Source of the DNA: VRUE01 sp963704545
GTDB taxonomy: Bacteria > Actinomycetota > Thermoleophilia > Solirubrobacterales > 70-9
Length of the DNA: 64,000 nucleotides
Reading direction: 5' to 3'
NCBI GenBank assembly: GCA_963704545.1
Contig: OY969915.1
Location: 1,860,001-1,924,000, forward strand
Made by a program: the position numbers and the translations under genes. Positions within the stretch are counted from its first letter, which is position 1, and each line of letters opens with the position of its first letter. Shown here one piece after another: positions 1-8,397 of the stretch. The notes under the pieces are model-generated. The model was given only the letters and a program-made list of their open reading frames with translations, did no database searches and was not told the DNA's origin.

Positions 1-664
1 GGCCCGCCTGCAGAACGCTGAAGGGGAAGCTGGGAACGCCCCTGACCGGACGGGCGTACCGCGGACCGGACGTGCGGAGGCCTCGCGACGCGCAACGAAG
101 GCGCAGCGGACTGCGGATCCTTCCCTTCGCCCGGTGCGCCCGCACGGCGACGTAGCCCTGCTCGCCGGTGAAGCGAACATTGCCCACAAAGACCCCTGGC
201 CGGCTCGTGTACCGGTCGGGGCCCCTGCAGCGACGGCGAGAGGCTGACTTCGCAGCCCGGCCAGCAGGCCGGAACCGCACGGCGATCCTGCCGAACCTGC
301 CGAACGACGCCTCGATTCGTCGCGGCGTGACGATGCCGCGAGCCACGTACCCGGTGACCGCGGCGCCGTGGCCCGGCGACAGGGCGTCCGGCCCCGATCG
401 ACCGCGCCTGGTGACGACGATGCCGACGATGCCGTCGACCGCGACCACGGCGAGGTCGTAGCCCTGCCGTGACCCAAGCTGGAAGCTGGATTCCCAGGTG
501 CTTCGTGGCTTGGGATTCCGGTGCAGGCGACCCCGTACGAGCGCGCGGAACTTCGCCGGCACGGCGGCGGGGACGTCGAGAGGGCTTGCCGGGGACGTGG
601 AAGGCGCCGCGAAGACCGCCGCAGCCAGGAAGAGCGCTCCGAAGCAGCGGGTCCGAGTGTTCAT
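1..664 (-). CDS. Secreted protein of unknown function, C-terminus beyond the window edge
   Basis: An uninterrupted reading frame runs from an ATG to the left edge (221 codons seen, no stop), so the 3' end is missing. The N-terminus is a clear signal peptide: Arg near the start, a hydrophobic run FGALFLAAAVFAA at about residues 9-21, then a Ser/Pro-rich cleavage-like stretch. The remainder is Arg/Gly/Val-rich with two Cys in its last third. I do not recognise the family. Its ATG overlaps the stop codon of the upstream protease gene in an ATGA quartet, so the two are probably translationally coupled and both products exported. Confidence 0.6.
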   Translation of the reverse strand, partial: MNTRTRCFGALFLAAAVFAAPSTSPASPLDVPAAVPAKFRALVRGRLHRNPKPRSTWESSFQLGSRQGYDLAVVAVDGIVGIVVTRRGRSGPDALSPGHGAAVTGYVARGIVTPRRIEASFGRFGRIAVRFRPAGRAAKSASRRRCRGPDRYTSRPGVFVGNVRFTGEQGYVAVRAHRAKGRIRSPLRLRCASRGLRTSGPRYARPVRGVPSFPFSVLQAG

Positions 665-1662
665 CGCACCCGCCCCGCCCGTGCATACAGCCGACCGACT
701 TCCCTGCCGAAGTAGGCACCGAAGTTGGTCTCCGGGTCGTCCACGTAGCCGTAGTTGGTGACGCTGTTGAGGATCCCGTCGCCGATCGTCCACCCACCGC
801 CGGAGGCGCCTCCGGTGACCCGGCACTCGGCGGCCAGGTTGAGTGGGCCCGGCGAGAGGATCGAGAGCACGTCATGGCCGAGGAACGGGGTGTCGGTGCA
901 GACGCTCTGCGTTTCGCCGTCGAAGGGCGGTTCAGCCGGGTATCCGTGGATGTCGAAGACCTGCCTCGCCCCGAGGCCCCAGGCGATCCCGGCCCCGCCG
1001 ACCGCCTTGGCGAGAAGCTGACCGCGTGCGTTTCGGGAGACGACCGCCACGCCGACGTCGTAATTCTCGCTGCCCGTCGTGCGCCAGCGCCGGGTCGTGT
1101 CGATCCACTTCGCCGGGAAGACCCCGAACGGGCGCTGTCCGTACCGGTAGCCGGGGACGAAAACCCAGCGGAAGTCGATCCAGCGGCCGCGACGGCCACC
1201 GCTGTGTATGCAGTGCGCCGCGGTCACCACAACGCTGAAGTTCGGCGCGTTGACCGAGGTGCCCGAGCAGCGGCCGAGGCCGAACGGGGTGACCATGAAG
1301 ACGACGCCGTGCTCGCGAGCCACCGTGACCGTGGGGTCGGGCACCGTTTCGGGCATGGAGCTCACCCCCGCCCCATCGCTCGGGCCGACCCCCGGGAAGA
1401 CGTGCGGCGTGCCCGCTTCCGCACTCGCGGGCCTCTCCCGGGGCTCGATCGAAGATCGCGACGGCACCCTGGCATCGAGTGGCTTCGCCCGCTTCATCCG
1501 GTCGGCCGTCCAAAACGCGACCGCATCCCGTGCTTTCGCCGGAACGGTGGTCGCCGCGTCGGCGGACCTGGGGGTCCACGTCCCCGTGAAGAGACACGCA
1601 ACGGCCGTTCCCAGCACGAGCCCCATGGACAGACGACGCATTCCCCGGCCAAATGCGCTCAT
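661..1662 (-). CDS. Secreted trypsin-like serine protease
   Basis: A 333-residue exported protease of the trypsin/V8 fold. The catalytic triad is visible: His150 in VVVTAAHC, Asp202 in NYDVGVAVV and Ser287 in GGASGGGW. The N-terminus (MSAFGRGMRR then a hydrophobic stretch to about residue 27) is a signal peptide, followed by a roughly 80-residue propeptide-like low-complexity region. An earlier in-frame start exists but lies inside the tRNA-Cys gene, so the later Met is used. Four Cys (two in the protease core, two near 255-280) could form disulfides. The substrate is unknown. It shares an ATGA stop-start overlap with the secreted protein downstream. Confidence 0.8.
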   Translation of the reverse strand: MSAFGRGMRRLSMGLVLGTAVACLFTGTWTPRSADAATTVPAKARDAVAFWTADRMKRAKPLDARVPSRSSIEPRERPASAEAGTPHVFPGVGPSDGAGVSSMPETVPDPTVTVAREHGVVFMVTPFGLGRCSGTSVNAPNFSVVVTAAHCIHSGGRRGRWIDFRWVFVPGYRYGQRPFGVFPAKWIDTTRRWRTTGSENYDVGVAVVSRNARGQLLAKAVGGAGIAWGLGARQVFDIHGYPAEPPFDGETQSVCTDTPFLGHDVLSILSPGPLNLAAECRVTGGASGGGWTIGDGILNSVTNYGYVDDPETNFGAYFGREVGRLYARAGRVR

Positions 1663-1709
1663 CCCGAGCAGTCTACTTGTGCGCAGCAGTGGGCTTGCTC
1701 GATGAAGAG

Positions 1710-1780
1710 AGGCGCCCACCGGAATCGAACCGGTGTAAACGGCTTTGCAGGCCGCTGCGTAACCACTCCGCCAGGGCGCC
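1710..1780 (-). tRNA. tRNA-Cys (GCA)
   Basis: A 71-nt cloverleaf: acceptor GGCGCCC/GGGCGCC, D stem GCG/CGC, anticodon stem GCGGC/GCCGT with loop CTGCAAA (anticodon GCA), four-base variable loop, T arm ACCGG-TTCGATT-CCGGT, and discriminator U as expected for Cys. CCA is not encoded. It stands alone between a protease gene and a DivIVA-like gene. Confidence 0.95.
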
Positions 1781-1828
1781 GGGGGGACGAAGGGTAGCGG
1801 CGAGAGGTTCGGGCTCGTCGCGCCGGAC

Positions 1829-2581
1829 CTAGGCGGCGCGCTGCTCGGGGCCCGGGTCGTCGTCGACGTCGAGGATCAGGTTGTCCTCCGCCGTGCGCCG
1901 GACCCGGAAGTCGAGGGGCGAGCGCTCCTCGAGCTCGCGAAGGAGCTCGACCGGTTCGTCGAGGTGCATCGAGATGGTCGCCCGACCCTCGGAGAAGCGC
2001 TCGACCGAGATCTCCGAGGTCGCGTCGATCTGACCCGCCGCGTCCTCGAAGCCGACCAGCTGGGAGAAGTCGTCGAAGGGGCCGATCTCGACCCTGACAA
2101 TGCCCTCGTAGAGGCCCTTGACGGCGCGCTCAACCGCGCCGTTCCCACCGTCGCCGGCCTCTCCCTCCGCGCCGGCACCTGTCTGGGCCTCGGTCAGCTC
2201 CTGGGCTCGCCGGCCGACCTCGACCGCCTCGCGCAGCGCCTTCATCCGGATCCGGGTCGCCTGGCCGCGGGCCTGGGACTGGATCTCCTCCAGTTTCGAG
2301 GAGACCGACTCGAGCGAGGCGAGGCGACGGTCGTGCTGCTCGTTCGCCTCGGCCAGCTGCTCGCGCAGGCCACGGATCTCGCGCTCGCGCTCGATCACCA
2401 TCGCCGAGAGAGACGCGAGATCCTCCTCGGCCCCGGCCGCAGAATCGGCAGCTTCCCGCCAGCGCCTCAGCGCATCCTCGGCATCGCGCTCGAGCGCCCA
2501 GTTTCGCGCGTCCCGCGCCGCGATCGCCGCATCCACGTCGGCGCGGCGATAGCCGAAGAACGCCCTCGCGAAGCTACCCAT
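1829..2581 (-). CDS. DivIVA-like coiled-coil protein
   Basis: A 250-residue cytoplasmic protein. The first ~15 residues (FFGYRRADVDAAI) resemble the short membrane-curvature motif of DivIVA/SepIVA-like proteins. A long coiled coil rich in Glu, Arg, Ala and Leu spans about residues 20-130, followed by a Gly-rich linker and a globular C-terminus ending in an acidic tail. The start chosen is the Met before GSFARAFF because upstream in-frame sequence is the alternate frame of rsfS; the two genes overlap by 8 bp. A role in pole or division-site organisation is inferred only from the motif and the coiled coil. Confidence 0.6.
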   Translation of the reverse strand: MGSFARAFFGYRRADVDAAIAARDARNWALERDAEDALRRWREAADSAAGAEEDLASLSAMVIEREREIRGLREQLAEANEQHDRRLASLESVSSKLEEIQSQARGQATRIRMKALREAVEVGRRAQELTEAQTGAGAEGEAGDGGNGAVERAVKGLYEGIVRVEIGPFDDFSQLVGFEDAAGQIDATSEISVERFSEGRATISMHLDEPVELLRELEERSPLDFRVRRTAEDNLILDVDDDPGPEQRAA

Positions 2582-2990
2582 GCGCGGCACCGTAGAGGGG
2601 CCCTCGGACGCCATCCTGCGCAGCCTGCAGGTCGACCCGCGGCGCCTCGCGCCAGAGGTCCTCGAGCTGGTAGCGCTGCCGCGCCTCCTCGGTGAACACG
2701 TGCAGGACGCAGTCGAGGTAATCGAGGACGATCCAGCCGGCGGCTTCCGCCACATCGGCACCCGCCGGCAGCAGGCCACCCTCCTGCTTCAGGCGCAACT
2801 TCGCCTCGTCGGCGATCGCCCGTGCTTGCCGCTCGTTGCGCGCCGTGCAGATGACCAGGAAGTCCGTGTAGGCGACGAGCTTGCGCATGTCGAGGGCGAC
2901 GATCTCGGTCGCCGCTTTGGAATCGGCCAGCCCGGCAAGGCGCAGCGCCAGTACCTCGGAGACCCCGGACCTGCCCTCGGCCGGGGTCAC
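2574..2990 (-). CDS. rsfS: Ribosome silencing factor RsfS
   Basis: A 138-residue RsfS/Iojap protein, which binds ribosomal protein L14 and blocks subunit joining. Family features include the KAATEIVALDMR region, TDFLVICTA, the WIVLDYLDCVLHVF core and the closing RYQLEDLWREAP. It lies directly downstream of nadD with a 4-bp ATGA overlap, the usual bacterial nadD-rsfS arrangement, and its end overlaps the DivIVA-like gene. Confidence 0.93.
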   Translation of the reverse strand: MTPAEGRSGVSEVLALRLAGLADSKAATEIVALDMRKLVAYTDFLVICTARNERQARAIADEAKLRLKQEGGLLPAGADVAEAAGWIVLDYLDCVLHVFTEEARQRYQLEDLWREAPRVDLQAAQDGVRGPLYGAAHG

Positions 2991-3598
2991 CGGTAGATCC
3001 CCTTCTCTTCGATGAACCTGGCCACCGGCTCGGGCACCAGGTAACGCAACGGTCTTCCCGCGGCGGCCCGCTCCCGAACCGAGGAGGAGGAGACGCCGAA
3101 CTGGGGCATCTCCAGCATCGTCGCCCTGCCCTCGGCGCCGAGGCTGCGCATCACGGCGGCGACGTCGGCCTCGGAGACCCCCGCGCGCCGGGCAACCGCG
3201 AGGCGGGCCAGCCCGGTCACCCGTCGCGGCTCGCGCCAGCTCTCCAGCCCGACCGCAGCGTCCGCCCCCATCACGAAGACCAGCTCCCTGTCGCCACGTT
3301 CGTCTGCAAGCAGCTCCAAGGTCTCATACGTGTAGGACGGCCCGTCGCGCTCGACCTCGAGGGTCGAGACCGAGAAGCGCGAATCGTCGGCGGCGGCGAG
3401 CCGCGTCATCGCCAGCCGCAGCTCGCGACCGGGATCGTCGGCGATCCGCTTGTGGGGCGCCTCGCCGGTCGGGACCAGGACGACCTCCTCGAGACCAAGC
3501 TGCCAGAGCGCCTCCTGGGCGAGCGCGAGATGGCCGAGGTGCGGCGGGTTGAAGGCCGATCCGAGAACGCCTATTCCGCCACCGGAGGCGCTACTCAC
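2987..3598 (-). CDS. nadD: Nicotinate-nucleotide adenylyltransferase
   Basis: A 203-residue NadD of normal length. It transfers AMP from ATP to nicotinate mononucleotide in NAD synthesis. The nucleotidyltransferase signature GSAFNPPHLGH (HxGH) is at about residues 13-23 and the second ATP-binding motif SSSVRERAAAG near 176. The start follows proA closely (8-bp overlap), suggesting proA-nadD-rsfS co-transcription. Confidence 0.93.
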   Translation of the reverse strand: MSSASGGGIGVLGSAFNPPHLGHLALAQEALWQLGLEEVVLVPTGEAPHKRIADDPGRELRLAMTRLAAADDSRFSVSTLEVERDGPSYTYETLELLADERGDRELVFVMGADAAVGLESWREPRRVTGLARLAVARRAGVSEADVAAVMRSLGAEGRATMLEMPQFGVSSSSVRERAAAGRPLRYLVPEPVARFIEEKGIYR

Positions 3599-4856
3599 GT
3601 ACTTGGCCGTCGCCCTGGACGACGTACTTGTAGGTCGTCAGCTCGCGCAACCCGATCGGCCCACGCGCGTGCAGCTTCTGGGTCGAGTTGCCGATCTCCG
3701 CCCCCATGCCGAACTCGAAGCCGTCGGTGAAGCGGGTCGAGGCGTTGGTGTAGACGACGGCGGCGTCGACGAGGGTGCTGAAGCGCTCGGAGGCCTCGGG
3801 TGAGGCGGTCACGATCGCCTCCGAGTGACTGGTGCCGTGGCTATTGATGTGGTCCACCGCCTCGTCGAGGGAGTCGACCACGCCCACCACCATCTTCAGG
3901 TCCAGATACTCGGTGCCCCAGTCCGCATCGGAGGCGACCCCGACCTCGACGTCGCCCGCAAGCTCGCGTGTCCGCTCGTCGCCGACAAGCTCGACTCCGG
4001 CCTCGTGGAGGTCGCCGAGAACGCCGGGCAGGAAGTCCGCCGCCACGGCCGCGTCGACCAGCAGCGTCTCAGCCGCGTTGCAGACGCCCGGCCGCTGCAC
4101 CTTCGCGTTGAAGGCGATCTTCCGCGCCATCTCCAGGTCGGCGTCGGCGTGCACGTAGACGTGGCAGTTCCCGGCCGCCGCGTAGATCACCGGCACCGTG
4201 GCAACGTCCTTGAGCGCGTTCTTCAAACCTTCCCCCCCGCGCGGGATCAGCAGATCAACCAGACCGTCCTGCGTCGCCAGCTCCGCCAGCTCCTCGCGAC
4301 CGCCACCGGCGACCAGCAAAACCGCGTCCTCCGGCAGCCCGGCCTCGACCAGCGCCTCGCGGACAACCGCGGCGAGCGCACCGTTGGAGCGCTCCGCATA
4401 GCTCGAGCCGCGCAGCACGATCGCGTTCCCGCTCTTTATCGTCAGCGCCGCGCAGTCGATCGTCACATTGGGCCGCGCCTCGTAGACCACGGCCACCACC
4501 CCCAGTGGCACCCGGACCTTGCGCAGGTCCAGTCCGCTGATCAGCCTCTTCCGCTCCAGCTCCTCCCCCACCGGGTCCTCAAGTGCGGCGACCGTCCTGA
4601 CTCCTTCCGCCATCGCGGCAACCCGCTCCTCGGTGAGCGTCAGCCGGTCCCGCAGCGCCTGAGTAAGCCCAGCCGCCCGCTCATCCGCAAGATCGGCCGC
4701 GTTTGCATCGAGAATCTCCCCCACCCGCTCGCGCAGCAGTCGCGCAGTCGCCTCCAGCGCGGCGTCCTTGGTCGCGGTTGGGGCAGCAGCAAGCTCACGA
4801 GCAGCCCGCCGAGCTGCAACACAGCTCTCCTCAACCGTTTTCGTCGTGACAGCCAT
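3591..4856 (-). CDS. proA: Gamma-glutamyl phosphate reductase
   Basis: A 421-residue ProA, an aldehyde-dehydrogenase-fold enzyme that reduces gamma-glutamyl phosphate to glutamate semialdehyde with NADPH, the second step of proline synthesis. The catalytic Cys lies in QRPGVCNAAETLL and the family ending GLRELTTYKYVVQGDGQ is present. The start is the Met of MAVTTKTVEE; upstream in-frame sequence belongs to the palindromic spacer. proB lies just upstream, separated only by a palindromic repeat. Confidence 0.95.
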   Translation of the reverse strand: MAVTTKTVEESCVAARRAARELAAAPTATKDAALEATARLLRERVGEILDANAADLADERAAGLTQALRDRLTLTEERVAAMAEGVRTVAALEDPVGEELERKRLISGLDLRKVRVPLGVVAVVYEARPNVTIDCAALTIKSGNAIVLRGSSYAERSNGALAAVVREALVEAGLPEDAVLLVAGGGREELAELATQDGLVDLLIPRGGEGLKNALKDVATVPVIYAAAGNCHVYVHADADLEMARKIAFNAKVQRPGVCNAAETLLVDAAVAADFLPGVLGDLHEAGVELVGDERTRELAGDVEVGVASDADWGTEYLDLKMVVGVVDSLDEAVDHINSHGTSHSEAIVTASPEASERFSTLVDAAVVYTNASTRFTDGFEFGMGAEIGNSTQKLHARGPIGLRELTTYKYVVQGDGQVRE

Positions 4857-4874
4857 GACCGCTAAGGGTAGCCA

Positions 4875-4952
4875 TGAGGGCCGGGAGGCCCCTCCCAAAA
4901 CACTCAAGCGAGGCTCCCGCCGAGCGTTTTGGGAGGGGCCTCCCGGCCCTCA
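4875..4952. repeat. Palindromic 3'-end repeat, copy A
   Basis: Perfect 27-bp arms (4875-4901 and 4926-4952) close a 24-nt centre. The arm-centre junction reads CCAAAACACTC on one side and GAGCGTTTTGG on the other. The right arm contains the last bases and stop codon of proB, so the element sits exactly at a gene 3' end. The same centre with different but self-complementary outer arms occurs four more times in the window. Confidence 0.9.
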
Positions 4953-6038
4953 GACCAACACGAACCTGTCTCGGTGAATCACCTCATCCGCAGCATGCGG
5001 CAGCAGCTCCCGAACCTCCGCGCTCTTCAGCCCGATCACCCGCGATAGCTCGTCGGCCGAGTAGTCGACGATCCCCTTGCCGATGGTCAAGCCGTTCGAG
5101 GCTACGTCGACCGCGTCGCCGGCCTTGAAGTCGCCCTCGACCCCGGTGATCCCGACCGGCAACAAGCTCGACCCGCTCTTCCGCAACACCCGGGCCGCAC
5201 CCTCGTCCACGACGAGCGTCCCCCGCGCCGGCTTCGCGTACTTGAGCCAAAGCTTGAAGCTGGAGGCGCGCGTGGCGTTCGCGGCGAAGCGCGTGCCGAC
5301 CGGCTCGCCGCCGGCCGCCGCTACGAGCGTGCCCCCACTCGTGCCGTTGCAGATGACGGCAGGCACTCCGGACTCGCTTGCCATCTCCGCCGCCGCGACC
5401 TTGCTGCGCATCCCACCCGACCCGAAAGCCGACGTCCGATCGCCGATGTCGAGGCCGTCGAGCTCGGCGAAATCGGAGACGTCGACGATCCGCTTCGCAT
5501 CCGGATCGACCACCGGGTCGGCGGTGAAGAGACCATCCGTATTCGTCAGCAGCACCAGCAACCGCGCGTCGAGCAGGATCGCCACCTGGGCGGCGAGGAA
5601 GTCGTTGTCGCCGAAGGTGATCTCGTCGGTGGCGGTGGTGTCGTTCTCGTTGACGACCGGGACCACCCCCCACTCGATCAGCCGTCTCAGCGTCTGGCGC
5701 GCGTTCAGGTAGTTGGTGCGGGCGCCGATGTCGGCCGCCGTCAGCAACACCTGAGCAGCGCGCGTCCCGTGCTCGGCAAGCCGACCCTCGTAGGCACGAA
5801 AGAGATCGCCCTGCCCGACGGCCGAGGCCGCCTGCAGCTCGTCCATCGAGCGCGGGCGCACCTGCATGACCATCAGCCGCATACCACGCGCGATCGCACC
5901 CGAGGTGACCATCACCACCCGCTCCCCGTCGCGCTCCAAGCCGGAGACCTGCTCGCAGACCGAGTCGAGGACGTCGGTGCGCAGGGAGCCGTCGTCCGCG
6001 GCGACGATCGAGGAGCCGAGCTTTACGACCAGGGTCAT
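4950..6038 (-). CDS. proB: Glutamate 5-kinase with PUA domain
   Basis: A 362-residue ProB that phosphorylates glutamate to gamma-glutamyl phosphate, the first step of proline synthesis. The amino-acid-kinase domain (about 1-255) begins VVKLGSSIV and carries VTSGAIARG, NENDTTATDE and GSGGMRSKVAAA. A C-terminal PUA domain (about 270-350) starts near GTLVVDEGAARVL. In most bacteria this enzyme is feedback-inhibited by proline. It precedes proA on the same strand, with copy A of the palindromic repeat between them. Confidence 0.95.
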   Translation of the reverse strand: MTLVVKLGSSIVAADDGSLRTDVLDSVCEQVSGLERDGERVVMVTSGAIARGMRLMVMQVRPRSMDELQAASAVGQGDLFRAYEGRLAEHGTRAAQVLLTAADIGARTNYLNARQTLRRLIEWGVVPVVNENDTTATDEITFGDNDFLAAQVAILLDARLLVLLTNTDGLFTADPVVDPDAKRIVDVSDFAELDGLDIGDRTSAFGSGGMRSKVAAAEMASESGVPAVICNGTSGGTLVAAAGGEPVGTRFAANATRASSFKLWLKYAKPARGTLVVDEGAARVLRKSGSSLLPVGITGVEGDFKAGDAVDVASNGLTIGKGIVDYSADELSRVIGLKSAEVRELLPHAADEVIHRDRFVLV

Positions 6039-6087
6039 GACGGCTCAAGTGTATGAGTCGCCGGCCCTGCCAAAGCTCGCATCCAAA

Positions 6088-6163
6088 GAGGGCCGGATGC
6101 CTCTTCCCAAAACACTCCAGCGAGGCTCCTGCCGAGCGTTTTGGGAGGAGGCATCCGGCCCTC
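6088..6163. repeat. Palindromic 3'-end repeat, copy B
   Basis: Arms of 26 bp (6088-6113 and 6138-6163) that pair throughout, with one G.U-type difference. It directly abuts the stop codon of obg and lies before proB. The centre is nearly identical to copy A, while the outer arm sequence (GGCCGGATGCCTC) differs and is matched by compensating changes on the other side. Confidence 0.9.
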
Positions 6164-7456
6164 TCACGGATACAGCTCGAACTCGTGCTCGCCGACGCGG
6201 ACGTCGTCGCCGGGCTCGAAACCGGCAGCGCGCAGGGCGGCGATGACCCCGATCTCGTTGAGGCGCTGCTCGAGGTAGGCGAGTGCCTCTTCGTTTTTGA
6301 CGTCGTGGCGCTCGAAGAGCAGCTCGACGCCGCGGCCGGTGACGCGATAGGCGCCGTCGTCCTCGCGCCGCACCGAGTACCCGCCCTCGCCAGATGGCCG
6401 GTAGACGCGGTGCTCGGCCTCGAATTCGGCCGGCTGCCGGGGGACCCAATCCGGCCGGGCCGGGGCCGTCTCGGGCAGCGACGACAGGATCTGGGCGCGC
6501 AGCTCCTCCAGACCCTCGCCGGTGGCCGAGGAGACCGAGAGCACTCCGAGACCGTCCTCCCCCATCCGCTGCCGCCACTCGGCCAGCGCCGCCTCGACCT
6601 CGTCCCCGGGGAGCAGATCGCGCTTCGAGAGCACGACCAGCTCCGGCAGCCGGTCCAGGCCCGCCCCATAGGAGGAGAGCTCCGACCGGACCGCGTCGTA
6701 GTTCGCCTCGGGATCGCCTTCCAGCGGCGTCAGCTCGACCAGGTGCACGAGCACCGCGCAGCGCTCGACGTGGGCGAGGAACTCATGACCGAGCCCCGCC
6801 CCTTCCGCCGCACCTTCGATCAGACCCGGGATGTCGGCGACGATCGCCTGCCGCTCGTCGCTCTCGATCGTCCCCAGCACCGGCGAGAGCGTCGTGAAGG
6901 GATAGTCCGCCACCTTCGGCGCCGCCCGTGTCAGCCGCCCGAGCAAGGAGGACTTCCCCGCATTCGGCAACCCGATCAGCCCCACGTCCGCGAGCAGCTT
7001 CAGCCGCAGCTCGATCCACCCCTCCTCCCCGCTCGTCCCCGTCTCGGCAAACCGGGGAGCCTGCCGCGTCGAGTTCGCAAACCGCTTGTTCCCATGCCCC
7101 CCACGCCCTCCATGGGCAACCACGGCCCGCTGTCCAACCTCCACGAGATCGACCAAGCTCCCGTCGACCGACTCGGCCTGCGTCCCGGCGGGAACCAGGA
7201 TCTCCCTCTCATCGCCCCTAGCGCCATGGCGCTTCGAGCCTTCCCCATGGGAACCCCTCCCCCCCCTGAAGTGCTTGCTCCCCTTCAGCGCAGCGAGGTC
7301 CCGCTTGGAAGCGTCACAAACAAGCACAACATCACCGCCGTGGCCCCCATCCCCGCCATCGGGTCCACCCCGAGGCACATGAGCCTCACGCCGAAAGCTG
7401 ATGCAGCCATTGCCACCGGCCCCGCCCTCGACCCAGATCTTCGCCTTGTCATACAT
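6164..7456 (-). CDS. obg: Obg GTPase (CgtA)
   Basis: A 430-residue Obg family GTPase acting in ribosome assembly and stress control. Its three parts are the glycine-rich OBG fold (1 to ~158, GGAGGNGCISFRRE and GGHGGDV), the G domain with G1 GLPNAGKSSLL, G3 DIPGL, an unusual G4 SKRD in place of NKxD, and G5 SSAT, and a C-terminal OCT domain (about 350-430). The start is the Met of MYDKAKIWVEG; upstream in-frame sequence is the palindromic repeat. It follows rplU-rpmA, the common ribosomal-protein/obg arrangement. Confidence 0.95.
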   Translation of the reverse strand: MYDKAKIWVEGGAGGNGCISFRREAHVPRGGPDGGDGGHGGDVVLVCDASKRDLAALKGSKHFRGGRGSHGEGSKRHGARGDEREILVPAGTQAESVDGSLVDLVEVGQRAVVAHGGRGGHGNKRFANSTRQAPRFAETGTSGEEGWIELRLKLLADVGLIGLPNAGKSSLLGRLTRAAPKVADYPFTTLSPVLGTIESDERQAIVADIPGLIEGAAEGAGLGHEFLAHVERCAVLVHLVELTPLEGDPEANYDAVRSELSSYGAGLDRLPELVVLSKRDLLPGDEVEAALAEWRQRMGEDGLGVLSVSSATGEGLEELRAQILSSLPETAPARPDWVPRQPAEFEAEHRVYRPSGEGGYSVRREDDGAYRVTGRGVELLFERHDVKNEEALAYLEQRLNEIGVIAALRAAGFEPGDDVRVGEHEFELYP

Positions 7457-7473
7457 GACTACGGAGAGAGTAA

Positions 7474-7549
7474 GAGGGCCGGGCGCCCCCTCCCAAAACA
7501 CTCCAGCGAGGCTCCCGCCGAGCGTTTTGGGAGGGGGCGCCCGGCCCTC
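7474..7549. repeat. Palindromic 3'-end repeat, copy C
   Basis: Perfect 26-bp arms (7474-7499 and 7524-7549). It lies 13 bp after the rpmA stop codon and before obg. The centre matches copies A and B and the outer arms are again copy-specific. It could act as a transcript 3' end or processing hairpin between rpmA and obg, but there is no T-tract. Confidence 0.9.
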
Positions 7550-7562
7550 CCCCCGCTGAGTC

Positions 7563-7817
7563 CTAGGAGTCCTGAAGAACCGAAATCGTGCGGCCCTTAC
7601 GCGAGGGCTTGAAGTCGACCGTCCCCGGCCGCGTAGCAAAGATCGTGTGGTCGCGCCCGAGCCCGGTCCCGTCGCCGGGCCAGAAGCGGGTCCCCCGCTG
7701 GCGCACGATGATCTCGCCGCCGGAGACCTTCTGGCCCGCGAAGACCTTGACCCCGAGCATGTTGGGGTTGGATTCGCGACCGTTGCGGCTGGAGCCGAGT
7801 CCCTTCTTATGAGCCAT
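7563..7817 (-). CDS. rpmA: 50S ribosomal protein L27
   Basis: An 84-residue L27. It begins MAHKKGLGSSRNGRESN, placing the basic N-terminal tail at the peptidyl-transferase centre, and carries the family core RQRGTRFWPGDGTGLGRDHTI. Here the protein starts directly with the mature-like AHKK. It overlaps the end of rplU by 11 bp. Confidence 0.97.
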   Translation of the reverse strand: MAHKKGLGSSRNGRESNPNMLGVKVFAGQKVSGGEIIVRQRGTRFWPGDGTGLGRDHTIFATRPGTVDFKPSRKGRTISVLQDS

Positions 7818-8397
7818 CGTCAGAATCCTTTTTAGCAGCCGGTTTCGATTTTTTGGCTGCTGGTTTTTTCTCGGCGGCTTTTTTGGCTTTGGCTTTCGGT
7901 TTTTTAGCCGTGGCTTTTTTCTCAGTTGTTTTTGTTGATGCGGGTTTGGCGGTCTCTTTTTTCGCGGCGGATTTTTTCGCGGCCGCGGGTTTTTTCTCCG
8001 CCGGCTTTTTTGCCTCAGCCGGTTTAGCCACGGCCTCTTTCTTCTCCGCCGGCGCCTCTTTGGCGGGAGCCGCCGGTTTCCGCGTCAGCAATTTGACCTC
8101 GGTCACCTCGAGCTTGGTCAGCTCGGAGCGGTGGCCGGCGCGGCGGCGGTAGCCCTTCTTCGGCTTGTATTTGAAGACCTTGATCTTCTCGCCGCGCAGG
8201 TGCTCGGTCACCGTCGCCTCGACCTTGACCTTCTCCAGCTCCTTCGCCCCGGCGACGACCTCCTTGTCGCGGAACATCACCGGCCGCAGGGCGACCTTGT
8301 CGCCCTGCTTGGCGCTGAGCCGATCGACGAGGAGGGAGGTGCCCTTCTCGACCTTGTACTGCTTGCCGCCGCTCTCTATGACTGCGTACGTGTTCAT
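7807..8397 (-). CDS. rplU: 50S ribosomal protein L21 with long Lys/Ala/Pro tail
   Basis: The first ~105 residues are ordinary L21 (MNTYAVIESGGKQYKVEKG through RRRAGHRSELTKLEVTEV). About 90 further residues form a low-complexity tail of Lys, Ala, Pro and Glu (repeated PAEKK, AKK, PAAKK) ending in an acidic KKDSDDGS. Bacterial L21 is normally ~103 residues, so the tail nearly doubles it; it resembles histone H1-like tails and is probably disordered and nucleic-acid binding. The tail DNA is AAA/AAG-rich and much less GC-rich than its surroundings. The start overlaps the RNase gene stop in an ATGA quartet, and its end overlaps rpmA. Confidence 0.93.
   Translation of the reverse strand: MNTYAVIESGGKQYKVEKGTSLLVDRLSAKQGDKVALRPVMFRDKEVVAGAKELEKVKVEATVTEHLRGEKIKVFKYKPKKGYRRRAGHRSELTKLEVTEVKLLTRKPAAPAKEAPAEKKEAVAKPAEAKKPAEKKPAAAKKSAAKKETAKPASTKTTEKKATAKKPKAKAKKAAEKKPAAKKSKPAAKKDSDDGS

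Noticed and set aside
1663..1719. Upstream start for the protease gene
   Set aside because: It would place coding sequence inside tRNA-Cys; the Met at 1662 gives a proper signal peptide.
168..2178. Several plus-strand frames of 60-440 codons at the left end
   Set aside because: They are antisense to the secreted protein, protease and DivIVA-like genes, are Arg/Pro/Ala-rich without motifs, and one crosses the tRNA-Cys gene.
7820..8080. T-runs as terminators
   Set aside because: They are the Lys (AAA/AAG) codons of the L21 tail on the minus strand.
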